Positions 47,678-56,619 of a DNA stretch of 64,000 nucleotides are shown one piece after another; the stretch's first letter is position 1, and each line of letters begins with the position of its first letter. The stretch spans positions 26,943 to 90,942 of the forward strand of contig DUBF01000088.1 in the NCBI GenBank assembly GCA_012960465.1, in the 5' to 3' direction. The notes beneath the pieces were generated by a model. It searched no databases. It was given only the letters and a program-made list of their open reading frames with translations, and was not told where the DNA came from. The translations under genes were made by a program, and so were the position numbers. This stretch comes from Rhodospirillales bacterium (GTDB lineage: Bacteria; Pseudomonadota; Alphaproteobacteria; Rhodospirillales; UBA2165).

Positions 47678-48604
47678 ATGGTGCGTAAAAATCGTGGCAA
47701 TCCAGTACATGGATGGCTGGTGATTGATAAAGGTCTAAATATTACCTCAGCTAAGGTCGTCGGCCGAGCTAGAAAGATTCTGAATGCTGCTAAGGTTGGC
47801 CATAGTGGTACCCTTGACCCTTTGGCGACTGGCGTGCTTCCTCTAGCTTTTGGCGAAGCAACAAAAACTGTTTCATATATGATGGCGGGTAAAAAGAAGT
47901 ATAACTTCACTATTTGCTGGGGGTCATCTACTGATACAGATGATGCTCAAGGTGTTGTAATTAAGACCAGTCGTGTCAGGCCTGATAAAGTAAAAATCGA
48001 ATCTACTTTGCCCCAATTTATAGGAGAGATCCAACAAATTCCACCAATTTATTCTGCAGTTAAAGTCGATGGCAAGCGGGCTTATACACTTGCGCGGGAA
48101 GAAAAAACTGTTGAATTGAAACCAAGATCTGTTTTTATTGAGGAATTTAAGCTTGCCGATATGATTGATGCAGACCACACTTCTTTTGAGGTAACATCTG
48201 GCAAAGGTGTTTACATTCGTGGTTTAGCCCGAGATATTGCGGTTTACATGGGGACTGTGGGGCATGTTTCGCAACTTCGGCGGACTAGTGTTGGCCCATT
48301 TTCAGAAAAAGATGCGATTTCGCTGGATCAATTAGAAGAATTAGGGCATAAAGGCGCCGCTGTAGATATACTACGGCCCGTTGAGTCTGCGCTGGACGAC
48401 ATCCCGGCGTTGGATCTGACTGCGGACGAAGCCCGTCGCCTTAGATGCGGACAACCTATTTCTGCATTTGAAGTGGCTAAGCGAACACCCCTAAACGGAA
48501 TTGATCCAGGAGCAATCGTTTGTGCCATGGCAGGTGGGAAGGTGGTGGCGTTAGCCAAATTTCAAGGGGGTGAGATTTGTCCGTTCCGTGTTTTAAACTT
48601 TTGA
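47678..48604 (+). CDS. truB: tRNA pseudouridine-55 synthase
   Basis: 308 residues. The catalytic motif VGHSGTLDPLATGVLPLAFGEATK contains the active-site Asp, and IQQIPPIYSAVKVDGKRAYTLAR is the diagnostic second motif. The N-terminus GWLVIDKGLNITSAKVV and the C-terminal PUA-like region (GAIVCAMAGGKVVALAKFQG) fit. TruB makes Psi55 in tRNA T-loops. The ATG at 47678 lies three bases after the rbfA stop, so translation is probably coupled. Next gene is rpsO, as in most bacteria. Confidence 0.96.
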   Translation: MVRKNRGNPVHGWLVIDKGLNITSAKVVGRARKILNAAKVGHSGTLDPLATGVLPLAFGEATKTVSYMMAGKKKYNFTICWGSSTDTDDAQGVVIKTSRVRPDKVKIESTLPQFIGEIQQIPPIYSAVKVDGKRAYTLAREEKTVELKPRSVFIEEFKLADMIDADHTSFEVTSGKGVYIRGLARDIAVYMGTVGHVSQLRRTSVGPFSEKDAISLDQLEELGHKGAAVDILRPVESALDDIPALDLTADEARRLRCGQPISAFEVAKRTPLNGIDPGAIVCAMAGGKVVALAKFQGGEICPFRVLNF

Positions 48605-48621
48605 CAAGATTGGAGTAGATG

Positions 48622-48891
48622 ATGTCGATTACAGCAGAACGAAAGCAAGAGCTCATTTCTGAGTATGCTACAAAAAGCGGAGACACCGGATCCCCTGAGG
48701 TACAGGTTGCAATCTTAAGTGAACGCATAAATAATCTTACGGATCATCTTAAAACCCACAACAAAGACCATCACTCTCGTCGTGGATTGTTAATTATGGT
48801 TGGGCAGCGGCGCCGTCTTTTGGATTACTTAAATGCGAAGAAAGCTGGGCGGTACCAAAATTTAATCAAACGGCTCGATCTACGTCGTTAA
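48622..48891 (+). CDS. rpsO: 30S ribosomal protein S15
   Basis: 89 residues from ATG 48622, exactly the family length; another ATG sits directly in front at 48619. It reads [18 protein letters not shown], with [19 protein letters not shown] and [21 protein letters not shown]15 binds the central domain of 16S rRNA. It lies between truB and pnp as in E. coli, with a strong terminator-like hairpin after it (48931-48962). Confidence 0.98.
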   Translation: MSITAERKQELISEYATKSGDTGSPEVQVAILSERINNLTDHLKTHNKDHHSRRGLLIMVGQRRRLLDYLNAKKAGRYQNLIKRLDLRR

Positions 48892-48930
48892 TTTAATTAA
48901 GCAAATAAAATTAAAACAAGTTGAAGAAAG

Positions 48931-48962
48931 GTGCTGGTTAAAAGTTCCAACCAGTACTTTTT
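48931..48962 (+). terminator. Intrinsic terminator between rpsO and pnp
   Basis: GTGCTGGTT (48931-48939) pairs with AACCAGTAC (48949-48957) over nine pairs, one of them G-U, around a 9-base loop, with TTTTT at 48958-48962. It lies 39 bases after the rpsO stop. In E. coli an rpsO terminator also lies here and partly lets pnp be read. Confidence 0.75.
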
Positions 48963-49110
48963 GTAGTTTACTGTATTGCCCATAGTTGGGATAAATCCAG
49001 TTAAAATGATTAATTGGTTGAATGGGTCCTCGATAAAGATTTATGTAATTTAAGGATCTATTTGTACGTATGTCGGATATGTATTTTTGTATGTAGGAAG
49101 GAAGATAAAA

Positions 49111-51219
49111 ATGTTTACTGAATTTATGAAAGAAATAAACCTAGGCGGCCGGAAGCTAACTTTTGAGACTGGTAAAATTGCCCGGCAAGCGGACGGCGCT
49201 GTCATGGTTACCTATGGTGAGACTAAAGTGTTGTGTACAGCTGTTGGTGCAAAAACGCCTCGTACAGATTTAGACTTTTTCCCTCTCACTGTAAATTATC
49301 AAGAAAAAACATTTGCTGCTGGTAAAATTCCTGGAGGCTTTTTTAAGCGTGAAGCGCGGCCTTCAGAGAAAGAAACTCTTACGTCGCGTTTGATTGATCG
49401 GCCAATACGCCCATTATTTCATCCGAATTATAAATGTGAAACCCAACTGATTTGTACCGTTCTTGCACATGATTTGGAAAATGATCCCGATATTACAGCG
49501 TTAATTGGCACGTCGGCTGCGTTAACAATTTCAGGTATTCCATTTATGGGGCCCATTGGAGCTTCCCGGGTTGGTTATATTGACGGTGAGTATGTGTTGA
49601 ACCCACCAGTTGATGATATGCCAAATTCGCAGTTAAATCTTGTTGTCGCGGGTACAAGTGAAGGCGTTTTGATGGTCGAGTCTGAAGCCAATGAGTTGTC
49701 TGAAGACGTGATGTTGGGTGCTGTAATGTTTGGCCATAAAGCTAATCAAGAGGTAATACAAGCAATAATCGAGCTTGCTCAGGCATGTGCTAAAGAGCCT
49801 CGTGAGGTGCCAGAAACGCCCGCAATCGTGGATGATGTGCAAGCGCAAGTCAAAGAACTGGCGGAATCCGGGCTACGGGAAGCTTATGCAATTTCCGAAA
49901 AATCCGCGCGTCAAGAGAGCATTGCTGTTGTTAAATCTAATGTAAGCGGAGCTTTTGCCGAGAATGACGAGGCAACCGATATGATTGTTAGCAATGCTTT
50001 TAAATCCGTTGAAAAAAGTATTGTCCGAAAAGATCTTATCAAAACCGGTCGGCGCATTGATGGTCGTGATACTAAGACTGTGCGACCTATAGTTTCTGAG
50101 GTTGGCACTCTACCACGAGCCCATGGCAGTGCTCTTTTCACCCGAGGCGAAACCCAGGCAATGGTTGTTGCGACGTTGGGTACCGGCCAAGATGAGCAAA
50201 TAATTGATGGCCTAGATGGAGATTATAGAGAACATTTCTTATTGCATTATAATTTTCCACCTTACTCGGTTGGTGAAGCTGGTCGAATGATGGGCCCGGG
50301 CCGACGTGAAATTGGTCATGGTAAATTAGCGTGGAGAGCAATACGACCCGTAATGCCGTCAAAAGAGGACTTTCCTTACACTATTCGAATTGTTTCTGAA
50401 ATTACTGAGTCTAACGGCTCGTCTTCAATGGCAACAGTTTGTGGAACATCTCTCTCGATGATGGACGCTGGTGTGCCATTGGTACGGCCGGTTGCAGGAA
50501 TTGCGATGGGTTTAATTAAAGAAGATGATGGCGTTGTCATCCTATCCGATATCTTAGGTGATGAGGATCATCTGGGTGATATGGACTTTAAAGTAGCGGG
50601 CACCGAATCGGGAATTACTGCGCTTCAGATGGACATTAAGATCACGTCGATCACTGAAGATATTATGCGTGACGCTGTAGCCCAAGCACGTGATGGTCGG
50701 TTGCATATATTAGGTGAAATGGCAAAAGCACTTACCACGGCGCGTGATGGTGTGAGTGATAGTGCTCCGCGTATTACTGTTATGTCTGTTCCAACTGATA
50801 AAATTCGTGAAATCATTGGGCCAGGCGGTAAAATGATCCGTGAAATTTGTGAGACAACAGGCGCCAAGATTGATATTGATGATGATGGCACGGTTAAAGT
50901 GGCGGCGGTTGATGAGAAGGCGTCTCAGGCAGCGATTGATATGATAAAAAATATTACTGCTGAGCCAGAGGTTGGTGTTATCTATACAGGTAAAGTTGTT
51001 AAGACTGTTGATTTTGGTGCATTTGTTAATTTCATGGGCGCGCGAGATGGTTTGGTTCATATTAGCGAACTACGTCCAGAGCGAGTAGAGAAAACCACAG
51101 ATATTGTGAACGTTGGCGATGAAGTAAAAGTAAAACTGATTGGTGTAGATGATCGTGGTAAAGTAAAGCTTTCGATGAAATCAGTTAATCAGGAAACAGG
51201 TGAAGAAATTACTATTTAA
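49111..51219 (+). CDS. pnp: Polyribonucleotide nucleotidyltransferase (PNPase)
   Basis: 702 residues from ATG 49111, after AGGAAGGAAG (49095-49104); a TTG at 49087 would add eight non-conserved residues. Two RNase PH-like domains are present ([21 protein letters not shown] start; [19 protein letters not shown] start of the second), with [14 protein letters not shown]. The C-terminal KH ([25 protein letters not shown]) and S1 ([20 protein letters not shown]) domains end it. It degrades RNA 3' to 5' by phosphorolysis and joins the degradosome. It ends the nusA-infB-rpsO block. Confidence 0.97.
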   Translation: MFTEFMKEINLGGRKLTFETGKIARQADGAVMVTYGETKVLCTAVGAKTPRTDLDFFPLTVNYQEKTFAAGKIPGGFFKREARPSEKETLTSRLIDRPIRPLFHPNYKCETQLICTVLAHDLENDPDITALIGTSAALTISGIPFMGPIGASRVGYIDGEYVLNPPVDDMPNSQLNLVVAGTSEGVLMVESEANELSEDVMLGAVMFGHKANQEVIQAIIELAQACAKEPREVPETPAIVDDVQAQVKELAESGLREAYAISEKSARQESIAVVKSNVSGAFAENDEATDMIVSNAFKSVEKSIVRKDLIKTGRRIDGRDTKTVRPIVSEVGTLPRAHGSALFTRGETQAMVVATLGTGQDEQIIDGLDGDYREHFLLHYNFPPYSVGEAGRMMGPGRREIGHGKLAWRAIRPVMPSKEDFPYTIRIVSEITESNGSSSMATVCGTSLSMMDAGVPLVRPVAGIAMGLIKEDDGVVILSDILGDEDHLGDMDFKVAGTESGITALQMDIKITSITEDIMRDAVAQARDGRLHILGEMAKALTTARDGVSDSAPRITVMSVPTDKIREIIGPGGKMIREICETTGAKIDIDDDGTVKVAAVDEKASQAAIDMIKNITAEPEVGVIYTGKVVKTVDFGAFVNFMGARDGLVHISELRPERVEKTTDIVNVGDEVKVKLIGVDDRGKVKLSMKSVNQETGEEITI

Positions 51220-51227
51220 TAAGGCAA

Positions 51228-51254
51228 AAAATTACGCTCGTTTGATGTAATTTT
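51228..51254 (+). terminator. Possible weak terminator after pnp
   Basis: AAAATTAC (51228-51235) and GTAATTTT (51247-51254) are perfect inverted arms around an 11-base loop, beginning nine bases after the pnp stop. The stem is AT-rich and therefore weak, and there is only a short T tract, so termination is uncertain. Confidence 0.35.
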
Positions 51255-51320
51255 GATGTTTACTGGGTGAATATTGAAATAATTTTATTTATTTAGCCCA
51301 ATGAGTCGTCTTTTATAAAT

Positions 51321-51349
51321 TTGCTACATATATACTCTATTAATAAAAT
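51321..51349 (+). promoter_or_regulatory. Candidate promoter for fabA-fabB-fabI
   Basis: TTGCTA (51321-51326) and TAAAAT (51344-51349) are separated by 17 bases; -35 fits four and -10 five of six sigma-70 positions. It lies 108 bases before the fabA ATG. The region also contains TATAAT at about 51387 with no -35 at the right distance. Judged by eye. Confidence 0.35.
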
Positions 51350-51456
51350 TTTTTAGTAAGATTCTCATGTTTTGCATTAATCGATTATAATCTAATGGGA
51401 TGTTAATTAAAGAATAGAAGGGATTGAACCATACACCTCAGATTTTCTGATGTAGC

Positions 51457-52005
51457 ATGCGTTCAGTAGCAGAAAATATGGCTGAAAGGCAACTATTTGA
51501 ACAAAAGAGCAGTTATTCCTACGACGATATAATTTCCTGTGGGAAGGGTAAATTATTTGGTGCCGGTAATGCCCGGCTTCCCCTTCCCCCGATGCTAATG
51601 TTTGATCGCATTATTTCGATTACTTCCGATGGTGGTGCTTATGGTAAAGGGGAGGTGGTTGCGGAATTTGATATTAAGTCAGATCTATGGTTTTTTCACT
51701 GTCACTTTGAAGGTGATCCGGTGATGCCGGGCTGCCTAGGTCTGGATGCGTTATGGCAATTGGCTGGCTTTTATTTAGGCTGGACTGGTGCAACAGGACG
51801 GGGCCGTGCGTTTGGTGCTGGTGAGGTAAAATTTACTGGTATGGTCACACCTAAAGCAAAGCTAGTAACCTATCACATTGATATCAAGCGAGTGATTAAT
51901 CGCCAAGTTGCTATTGCATTTGCGGATGGACAAATGGAAGTTGATGGTGAAACTTGTTATCAAACAAAGGGACTTCGCGTTGGAACCGTCCCTGCGGAGG
52001 TCTAA
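51457..52005 (+). CDS. fabA: 3-hydroxydecanoyl-ACP dehydratase/isomerase
   Basis: 182 residues from ATG 51457; an ATG at 51478 gives 175, nearer to the family size. [20 protein letters not shown] leads to the active site: His in [25 protein letters not shown] and the catalytic Asp just after. FabA dehydrates 3-hydroxyacyl-ACP and isomerises trans-2 to cis-3-decenoyl-ACP, opening unsaturated fatty-acid synthesis. It is followed by fabB and fabI, so the three form one pathway operon. No strong ribosome-binding site precedes either start. Confidence 0.95.
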   Translation: MRSVAENMAERQLFEQKSSYSYDDIISCGKGKLFGAGNARLPLPPMLMFDRIISITSDGGAYGKGEVVAEFDIKSDLWFFHCHFEGDPVMPGCLGLDALWQLAGFYLGWTGATGRGRAFGAGEVKFTGMVTPKAKLVTYHIDIKRVINRQVAIAFADGQMEVDGETCYQTKGLRVGTVPAEV

Positions 52006-52043
52006 ATAGTTTTAATGAATATACATAGAGTTATGAGGGCGTT

Positions 52044-53270
52044 ATGAGAAGAGCAGTGATTACCGGACTAGGTATTGTTTCCTGCATTGGCAACAATAAA
52101 GAAGAGGTTGTCAAATCCCTGAGAGAAGCAAAATCCGGTATTTCCTTCTCAGACGAATTTGCTGAGATGGGATTTCGCAGCCAAGTTTGGGGCAAGCCTA
52201 ATATTGATGTGACTGAGCATGTTGATAGACGGGAAAGACGTTTTATGGGTGAGGGGGCTGCTTATAACTATATCGCGATGCAGCAAGCTATTGAAGACTC
52301 TGGGCTCGGTGAAAACGAGGTTTCGAATGAAGGTACGGGCTTGATTATGGGTTCAGGTGGTCCTTCAGTAATAAATTTAATTGATACTGCTGACACTGCG
52401 CGTAAACGAGGGCCTAAAAAGGTTAGTCCGTTTATGGTGCCTAGGACCATGTCTTCTACAAATTCGGCAACTCTGGCGACACCTTTTAAAATCAAGGGCG
52501 TCAATTATTCAATTACTTCGGCCTGCTCAACATCTGCCCATTGTATTGGCAATGCTGCTGAAATGATCCAATGGGGTAAACAAGATATTGTGTTTGCTGG
52601 TGGCGGAGAAGAGCTTGGCTGGGGTATGTCTGTGATGTTTGATGCAATGCCAGCACTTTCTTCCAGCTATAATGATACACCTGCTACAGCGTCTCGAGCC
52701 TTTGATGCAACACGGGATGGTTTTGTTATAGCGGGTGGTGGTGGTGTGGTCGTTGTTGAAGAATATGAGCACGCAAAGGTTCGCGGTGCAAAAATGTATG
52801 CTGAAGTGGCAGGTTATGGTGCGACATCGGATGGATATGATATGGTTCAGCCTTCAGGCGAGGGTGCTATTCGTTGTATGCAACAAGCAATGGCAACTGT
52901 TAATCTGTCCGTCGATTATATCAACACACACGGAACCTCAACGCCGGTTGGGGACGTGAAAGAGCTCGGTGCTATACGGGAAGTGTTCCATGAGCATAAT
53001 CGTATTCCTTATTTCAATTCGACTAAATCTCTAACCGGCCATTCGCTTGGTGCAACTGGCGTTCAAGAAGCGATTTATTCGTTGCTGATGATGGATAATA
53101 AATTTATTTGTGCTTCGGCTAATATTGAAGAGTTGGAACCAGAAGTTGGTGATATGCCGATTGTTCGCGAGTGCATGGATAACGTTGATATAAGTTGCGC
53201 GATGTCAAACAGTTTTGGTTTCGGCGGTACCAACGCGTGTCTTGTTTTTACCGATCCTGAGGCAGCATAG
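52044..53270 (+). CDS. fabB: 3-oxoacyl-ACP synthase I (beta-ketoacyl-ACP synthase)
   Basis: 408 residues. The Cys-His-His catalytic triad is seen: [27 protein letters not shown] and [14 protein letters not shown]. It starts [16 protein letters not shown], the typical KAS I start. FabB elongates the unsaturated acyl chain opened by FabA. It lies 38 bases downstream of fabA and six bases before fabI. The family call to FabB rather than FabF rests mainly on its fabA neighbour. Confidence 0.95.
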   Translation: MRRAVITGLGIVSCIGNNKEEVVKSLREAKSGISFSDEFAEMGFRSQVWGKPNIDVTEHVDRRERRFMGEGAAYNYIAMQQAIEDSGLGENEVSNEGTGLIMGSGGPSVINLIDTADTARKRGPKKVSPFMVPRTMSSTNSATLATPFKIKGVNYSITSACSTSAHCIGNAAEMIQWGKQDIVFAGGGEELGWGMSVMFDAMPALSSSYNDTPATASRAFDATRDGFVIAGGGGVVVVEEYEHAKVRGAKMYAEVAGYGATSDGYDMVQPSGEGAIRCMQQAMATVNLSVDYINTHGTSTPVGDVKELGAIREVFHEHNRIPYFNSTKSLTGHSLGATGVQEAIYSLLMMDNKFICASANIEELEPEVGDMPIVRECMDNVDISCAMSNSFGFGGTNACLVFTDPEAA

Positions 53271-53276
53271 TTATTT

Positions 53277-54077
53277 ATGTCAGATAGTAATGGTATCATG
53301 TCTGGTAAGCGGGGCCTTATTATGGGTGTCGCTAATGAACGTTCAATTGCCTGGGGCATTGCGAAAGCTCTAGCGAATGCTGGCGCAGAGCTTGCCTTTA
53401 CATATCAAGGCGGTGCTTTTGAGAAGCGTCTTAGACCTTTGGCTGAGGGTGTTGGTGCAAATATTGTTTTACCCTGTGATGTCGAGGAAGATGGTAGTTT
53501 GAAAACAATCTTTAATCAATTGGCCAAAGATTGGAGCTCGGTCGATTTCATTGTTCACTCTATTGCTTATTCCGACAAGGAAGAACTAAATGGCCGCTAC
53601 GTTGATACGACGGTCGACAACTTTCTCCGGACAATGAGTATCTCTTGTTTTTCATTTACCTCTGTTGCAAAAGCGGCCTATCCTTTGATGAAGGAGAACG
53701 GTGGCAGTCTGATTACGCTGACTTATTATGGCGCAGAACGTGTCTTGCCTAATTATAATGTCATGGGTGTTGCAAAAGCAGCTTTGGAAGCAAGCGTCAG
53801 GTATCTCGCTGCAGATCTTGGTCCAGATGGTATCCGTGTCAACGCTTTATCAGCCGGCCCGATGCGGACTCTGGCTGGTAGTGCCATCGGTAGCGCACGT
53901 AAAATTTATAACATCACCGAGGCTAATGCACCGCTGCGTCAATCTATTACTTTAGAGCAACTGGGCAGCGCGGCGCTTTATTTGCTCAGTAATATGGGAA
54001 GTGGTGTTACAGGTGAAACGCATCACGTTGATGCAGGTTACAACATTGTAGGTATGCCTTATTTGATGAATGACTAA
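53277..54077 (+). CDS. fabI: Enoyl-ACP reductase (NADH), FabI type
   Basis: 266 residues from ATG 53277 (alternative ATG 53298). The nucleotide loop is GLIMGVANERSIAWGIAKAL and the active site is YYGAERVLPNYNVMGVAKAAL with the Tyr-X6-Lys of FabI. FabI reduces enoyl-ACP, the last step of each elongation cycle, and is the classical triclosan/isoniazid-class target of this enzyme group. It follows fabB by six bases, so translation is probably linked. It is followed, 99 bases on, by irr. Confidence 0.96.
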   Translation: MSDSNGIMSGKRGLIMGVANERSIAWGIAKALANAGAELAFTYQGGAFEKRLRPLAEGVGANIVLPCDVEEDGSLKTIFNQLAKDWSSVDFIVHSIAYSDKEELNGRYVDTTVDNFLRTMSISCFSFTSVAKAAYPLMKENGGSLITLTYYGAERVLPNYNVMGVAKAALEASVRYLAADLGPDGIRVNALSAGPMRTLAGSAIGSARKIYNITEANAPLRQSITLEQLGSAALYLLSNMGSGVTGETHHVDAGYNIVGMPYLMND

Positions 54078-54176
54078 GTCTCAATATAAAAAAAGTAATA
54101 TTTATATCAATATAAACCTAGATTTATTTTCTATAATTCTTTATCAATTAAGTAAACGCTAAAGAGGTTATAATTT

Positions 54177-54596
54177 ATGAAAAAATTACGCCCGTATAGT
54201 CAAGTAATTGATTTTTTGCGAGGTAGTGGTTTGAGGCCGACACGCCAAAGGCTAGCTTTAGCAAAATTGCTATTCGATGGAGATCATCGTCATGTGACAG
54301 CTGAGATACTTCATGCTGAAGCATTGGAGGCAGGTGTTCCAGTTTCTTTAGCAACAGTGTATAATGCATTACACCAATTTAATAAAGCAGGGTTGTTGCG
54401 TGAGATAGTTGTTGAGGTAGGTCGTAGTTATTTTGATACTAATAATTCTTATCATCACCATATTTTTAACGAAGATAGCCGTGAATTAACAGATATTGAG
54501 GCAGGTCAAATCAATTTAACAGGATTGCCGGAGATTGCAGAAGGACAGAAAGTTAGTCGTGTTGATGTGATATTACGCGTTAAAAATAATAACTAA
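54177..54596 (+). CDS. irr: Iron response regulator Irr (Fur superfamily)
   Basis: 139 residues. The winged helix has LRGSGLRPTRQRLALAKLL and VSLATVYNALHQFNKAGLL; the metal/heme domain carries SYHHHIFNEDSRELTDIE. The three successive His residues match the heme-binding HxH region of Irr; the N-terminal heme regulatory motif GCPWHD of Bradyrhizobium Irr is absent. Irr represses or activates iron-uptake, heme and iron-storage genes when iron is low. It lies downstream of fabI and upstream of rubrerythrin, whose leader has an Irr-box-like site (54627-54643). It is oriented with fab rather than divergent, unlike many relatives. Confidence 0.88.
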   Translation: MKKLRPYSQVIDFLRGSGLRPTRQRLALAKLLFDGDHRHVTAEILHAEALEAGVPVSLATVYNALHQFNKAGLLREIVVEVGRSYFDTNNSYHHHIFNEDSRELTDIEAGQINLTGLPEIAEGQKVSRVDVILRVKNNN

Positions 54597-54626
54597 ATCA
54601 TTTAATAACAATAAGTTACATAACTT

Positions 54627-54643
54627 TCTAGAATTATTAAAAT
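54627..54643. promoter_or_regulatory. Irr-box (ICE)-like site before rubrerythrin
   Basis: TCTAGAATTATTAAAAT fits the Irr/ICE consensus TTTAGAATNATTCTAAA at 13 of 17 positions (counting N as a match), with the centre GAATTATT kept and the right arm degenerate. It lies 118 bases before the rubrerythrin ATG and 31 bases after the irr stop. The irr and rubrerythrin neighbours favour function, but an AT-rich genome makes chance hits common. Confidence 0.4.
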
Positions 54644-54760
54644 ACATTGACTAAGTTTAATTTATCGGCATAATTACAAAGAATCCATTTAGTTCTTACT
54701 TTTGTGTTTAGCAATTGAAGTTGCAAAATTATTTTAACTGAAAAAGGAGGGAAGGGTATA

Positions 54761-55180
54761 ATGCCTTCACTTAAAGGATCTGATACAGAACAAAATTTAA
54801 AAGATGCGTTTGCTGGTGAATCACAAGCAAACCGCAGGTATTTATACTTTGCACAAAAAGCGGATGTTGAAGGATATAATGATGTTTCAACTGTTTTTCG
54901 CTCAACTGCTGAAGGTGAAACTGGTCATGCTCATGGTCATTTAGAATATCTAGAAGAAACCGGTGATCCGGCAACAGGTTTGCCTATTGGATCAACGGCT
55001 GAAAATTTGGGTGCGGCTGTAGCTGGTGAAACCCATGAATACACTGATATGTATCCGGGTATGGCCAAAACCGCGCGAGAAGAAGGTTTTGACGAAATCG
55101 CGGATTGGTTTGAAACACTTGCAAAGGCTGAGAAGTCTCATGCAGGCCGTTTCCAAAAAGCTTTAGACACGCTCGACTAA
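54761..55180 (+). CDS. Rubrerythrin-family diiron protein without rubredoxin domain
   Basis: 139 residues, against about 190 for a classical rubrerythrin with its C-terminal rubredoxin. The diiron ligands are E20 ([11 protein letters not shown]), E53 and H56 ([10 protein letters not shown]), E90 and E93 (GETHEY) and E124 with H127 (KAEKSHAGR), close to the numbering of Desulfovibrio rubrerythrin. The fold reduces peroxide using electrons normally delivered by rubredoxin. A strong SD (AAGGAGGGAAG) precedes the ATG, suggesting high translation. It is followed by a terminator, then an Fe-S protein gene and a DUF3501 gene, a recurring trio in Proteobacteria. Irr control is likely. Confidence 0.9.
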   Translation: MPSLKGSDTEQNLKDAFAGESQANRRYLYFAQKADVEGYNDVSTVFRSTAEGETGHAHGHLEYLEETGDPATGLPIGSTAENLGAAVAGETHEYTDMYPGMAKTAREEGFDEIADWFETLAKAEKSHAGRFQKALDTLD

Positions 55181-55212
55181 TTTGAACGTGAGCTTAGGCT
55201 CGGTCATATAGA

Positions 55213-55246
55213 AAAATGGGGGATCTTTGTCTGGGTCCCCCATTTT
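55213..55246 (+). terminator. Strong intrinsic terminator after rubrerythrin
   Basis: AAAATGGGGGA (55213-55223) and TCCCCCATTTT (55236-55246) form a perfect 11-bp stem around a 12-base loop, with the T run at the 3' arm end. It is 33 bases after the rubrerythrin stop and only 44 bases before the next ATG, so read-through may supply the downstream pair. Confidence 0.85.
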
Positions 55247-55290
55247 GTTAATTTAAGTTAAAGAAATTTTGTTTATGTACGGATTTTAAG

Positions 55291-56619
55291 ATGTCTGAAG
55301 GTAGTTTAGAAGCCCCAACCCGCCACACAATTCCGTGGCAAGAAGCTGAGTTTACAGACCCAGAAAAAATTGATGCTGAACTGCGGCGAGTTTTTGACGT
55401 TTGTCACGGGTGTCGACGTTGTTTTAATTTGTGTGATAGTTTTCCACGTTTATTTGATCTTATTGATGAGTCGGAGAGTGGTGAGCTCGATACGGTTGCT
55501 AGTAAAGATTTTAAACCAGCAATTGATGCCTGTACGCTTTGCGACATGTGCTTTATGACGAAATGCCCTTATGTACCGCCCCATGAATTTAATATAGATT
55601 TTCCCCATTTAATGCTCCGTTACCGGGCAATGGAATTTGGCGAGGGTAAGGTTAGTTTTGCCCATCGTCAAATGACTAAAACGGACCGTAATGGCAAACT
55701 TGCTACCCCGGTTGCTGGGCTCGCAAACTGGGTGATCAAGCGGGGAAATGGACTAACCCGCCCACTCATGGAAGCCACGACAGGTATTCATGAAGATGCA
55801 CATTTGCCGCCTTTTACCAATAAACCTTTCCAAAAACGAACGGCATCCCTTGTCCAAGGAAAAAATGCTCGCAAAGTGGTACTCTATGCAACCTGTTTTG
55901 TGAATCATAATAATCCACAAATTGGTGAGGCGGCTCAAGCAATATTGGCTAAAAATGGTGTAGAGACGAAAGTTGTTTATCCGTCTTGCTGCGGTATGCC
56001 CCAATTGGAGCAAGGTGATATTGCTCAAGTTGCTAAAAATGCCGAAAGGGTATCCTCTGAACTCGTAAACTGGATAGATAAAGGTTTTGACGTAGTTGCC
56101 CTTGTGCCATCATGTGCTCTGATGTTGAAATTTGAATGGCCATTAATTTTACCAAATAATAAAAATGTAATCCGCTTAAGTGAAACGACCTACGATGTAG
56201 CTGAATATGTGGTTGATATTGCAAAAAAAGAGGGTCTTGTTGAGGGCCTAAGTAAACTCGATGGTTCAGTCAGTTTGCATATGGCGTGTCATGCTAGAGC
56301 ACAGAATATGGGTCAAAAAGCTGCGGAGATGTTGCGTCTGATTCCAGACGTAAAGGTTGATGTTGTTGACCGCTGTTCTGGCCATGGCGGATCTTGGGGT
56401 ATAATGAATGCTAACTTTGAAACGGCTATAAAAATAGGCCGTCCAGCCGCGCGAAAAGCTCTTGAAACTAATGCTAAATATATAGTCTCAGAATGCCCAC
56501 TTGCCCGAGAACATATAATTCAGGGAATTGAAAAAATAGGTGATCCAAGTAAGGTGAGTATAACGGAGGTTGCACAACATCCAATTCAAATCTTAGCCCA
56601 AGCTTATGGAATTAAATAA
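55291..56619 (+). CDS. Heterodisulfide reductase-like Fe-S protein with two CCG domains
   Basis: 442 residues. Two [4Fe-4S] groups lie at C38-C41-C44-C48 (CHGCRRCFNLC, CX2CX2CX3C) and C81-C84-C87-C92 (CTLCDMCFMTKCP, CX2CX2CX4C), with Asp in place of Pro after the first. The first CCG domain has ATCFVNH (C202), SCCGMPQLEQGD (C233-C234) and SCA (C275). The second has HMACHARAQN (C333), CSGHGG (C362) and C402; its second CCG Cys is Ser. Such proteins pass electrons in GlpC and HdrB/D-type complexes. No glpA, glpB or hdrA lies nearby. It overlaps the DUF3501 gene by one base (TAATG) and follows rubrerythrin. Electron supply to rubrerythrin is inferred. Confidence 0.82.
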   Translation: MSEGSLEAPTRHTIPWQEAEFTDPEKIDAELRRVFDVCHGCRRCFNLCDSFPRLFDLIDESESGELDTVASKDFKPAIDACTLCDMCFMTKCPYVPPHEFNIDFPHLMLRYRAMEFGEGKVSFAHRQMTKTDRNGKLATPVAGLANWVIKRGNGLTRPLMEATTGIHEDAHLPPFTNKPFQKRTASLVQGKNARKVVLYATCFVNHNNPQIGEAAQAILAKNGVETKVVYPSCCGMPQLEQGDIAQVAKNAERVSSELVNWIDKGFDVVALVPSCALMLKFEWPLILPNNKNVIRLSETTYDVAEYVVDIAKKEGLVEGLSKLDGSVSLHMACHARAQNMGQKAAEMLRLIPDVKVDVVDRCSGHGGSWGIMNANFETAIKIGRPAARKALETNAKYIVSECPLAREHIIQGIEKIGDPSKVSITEVAQHPIQILAQAYGIK

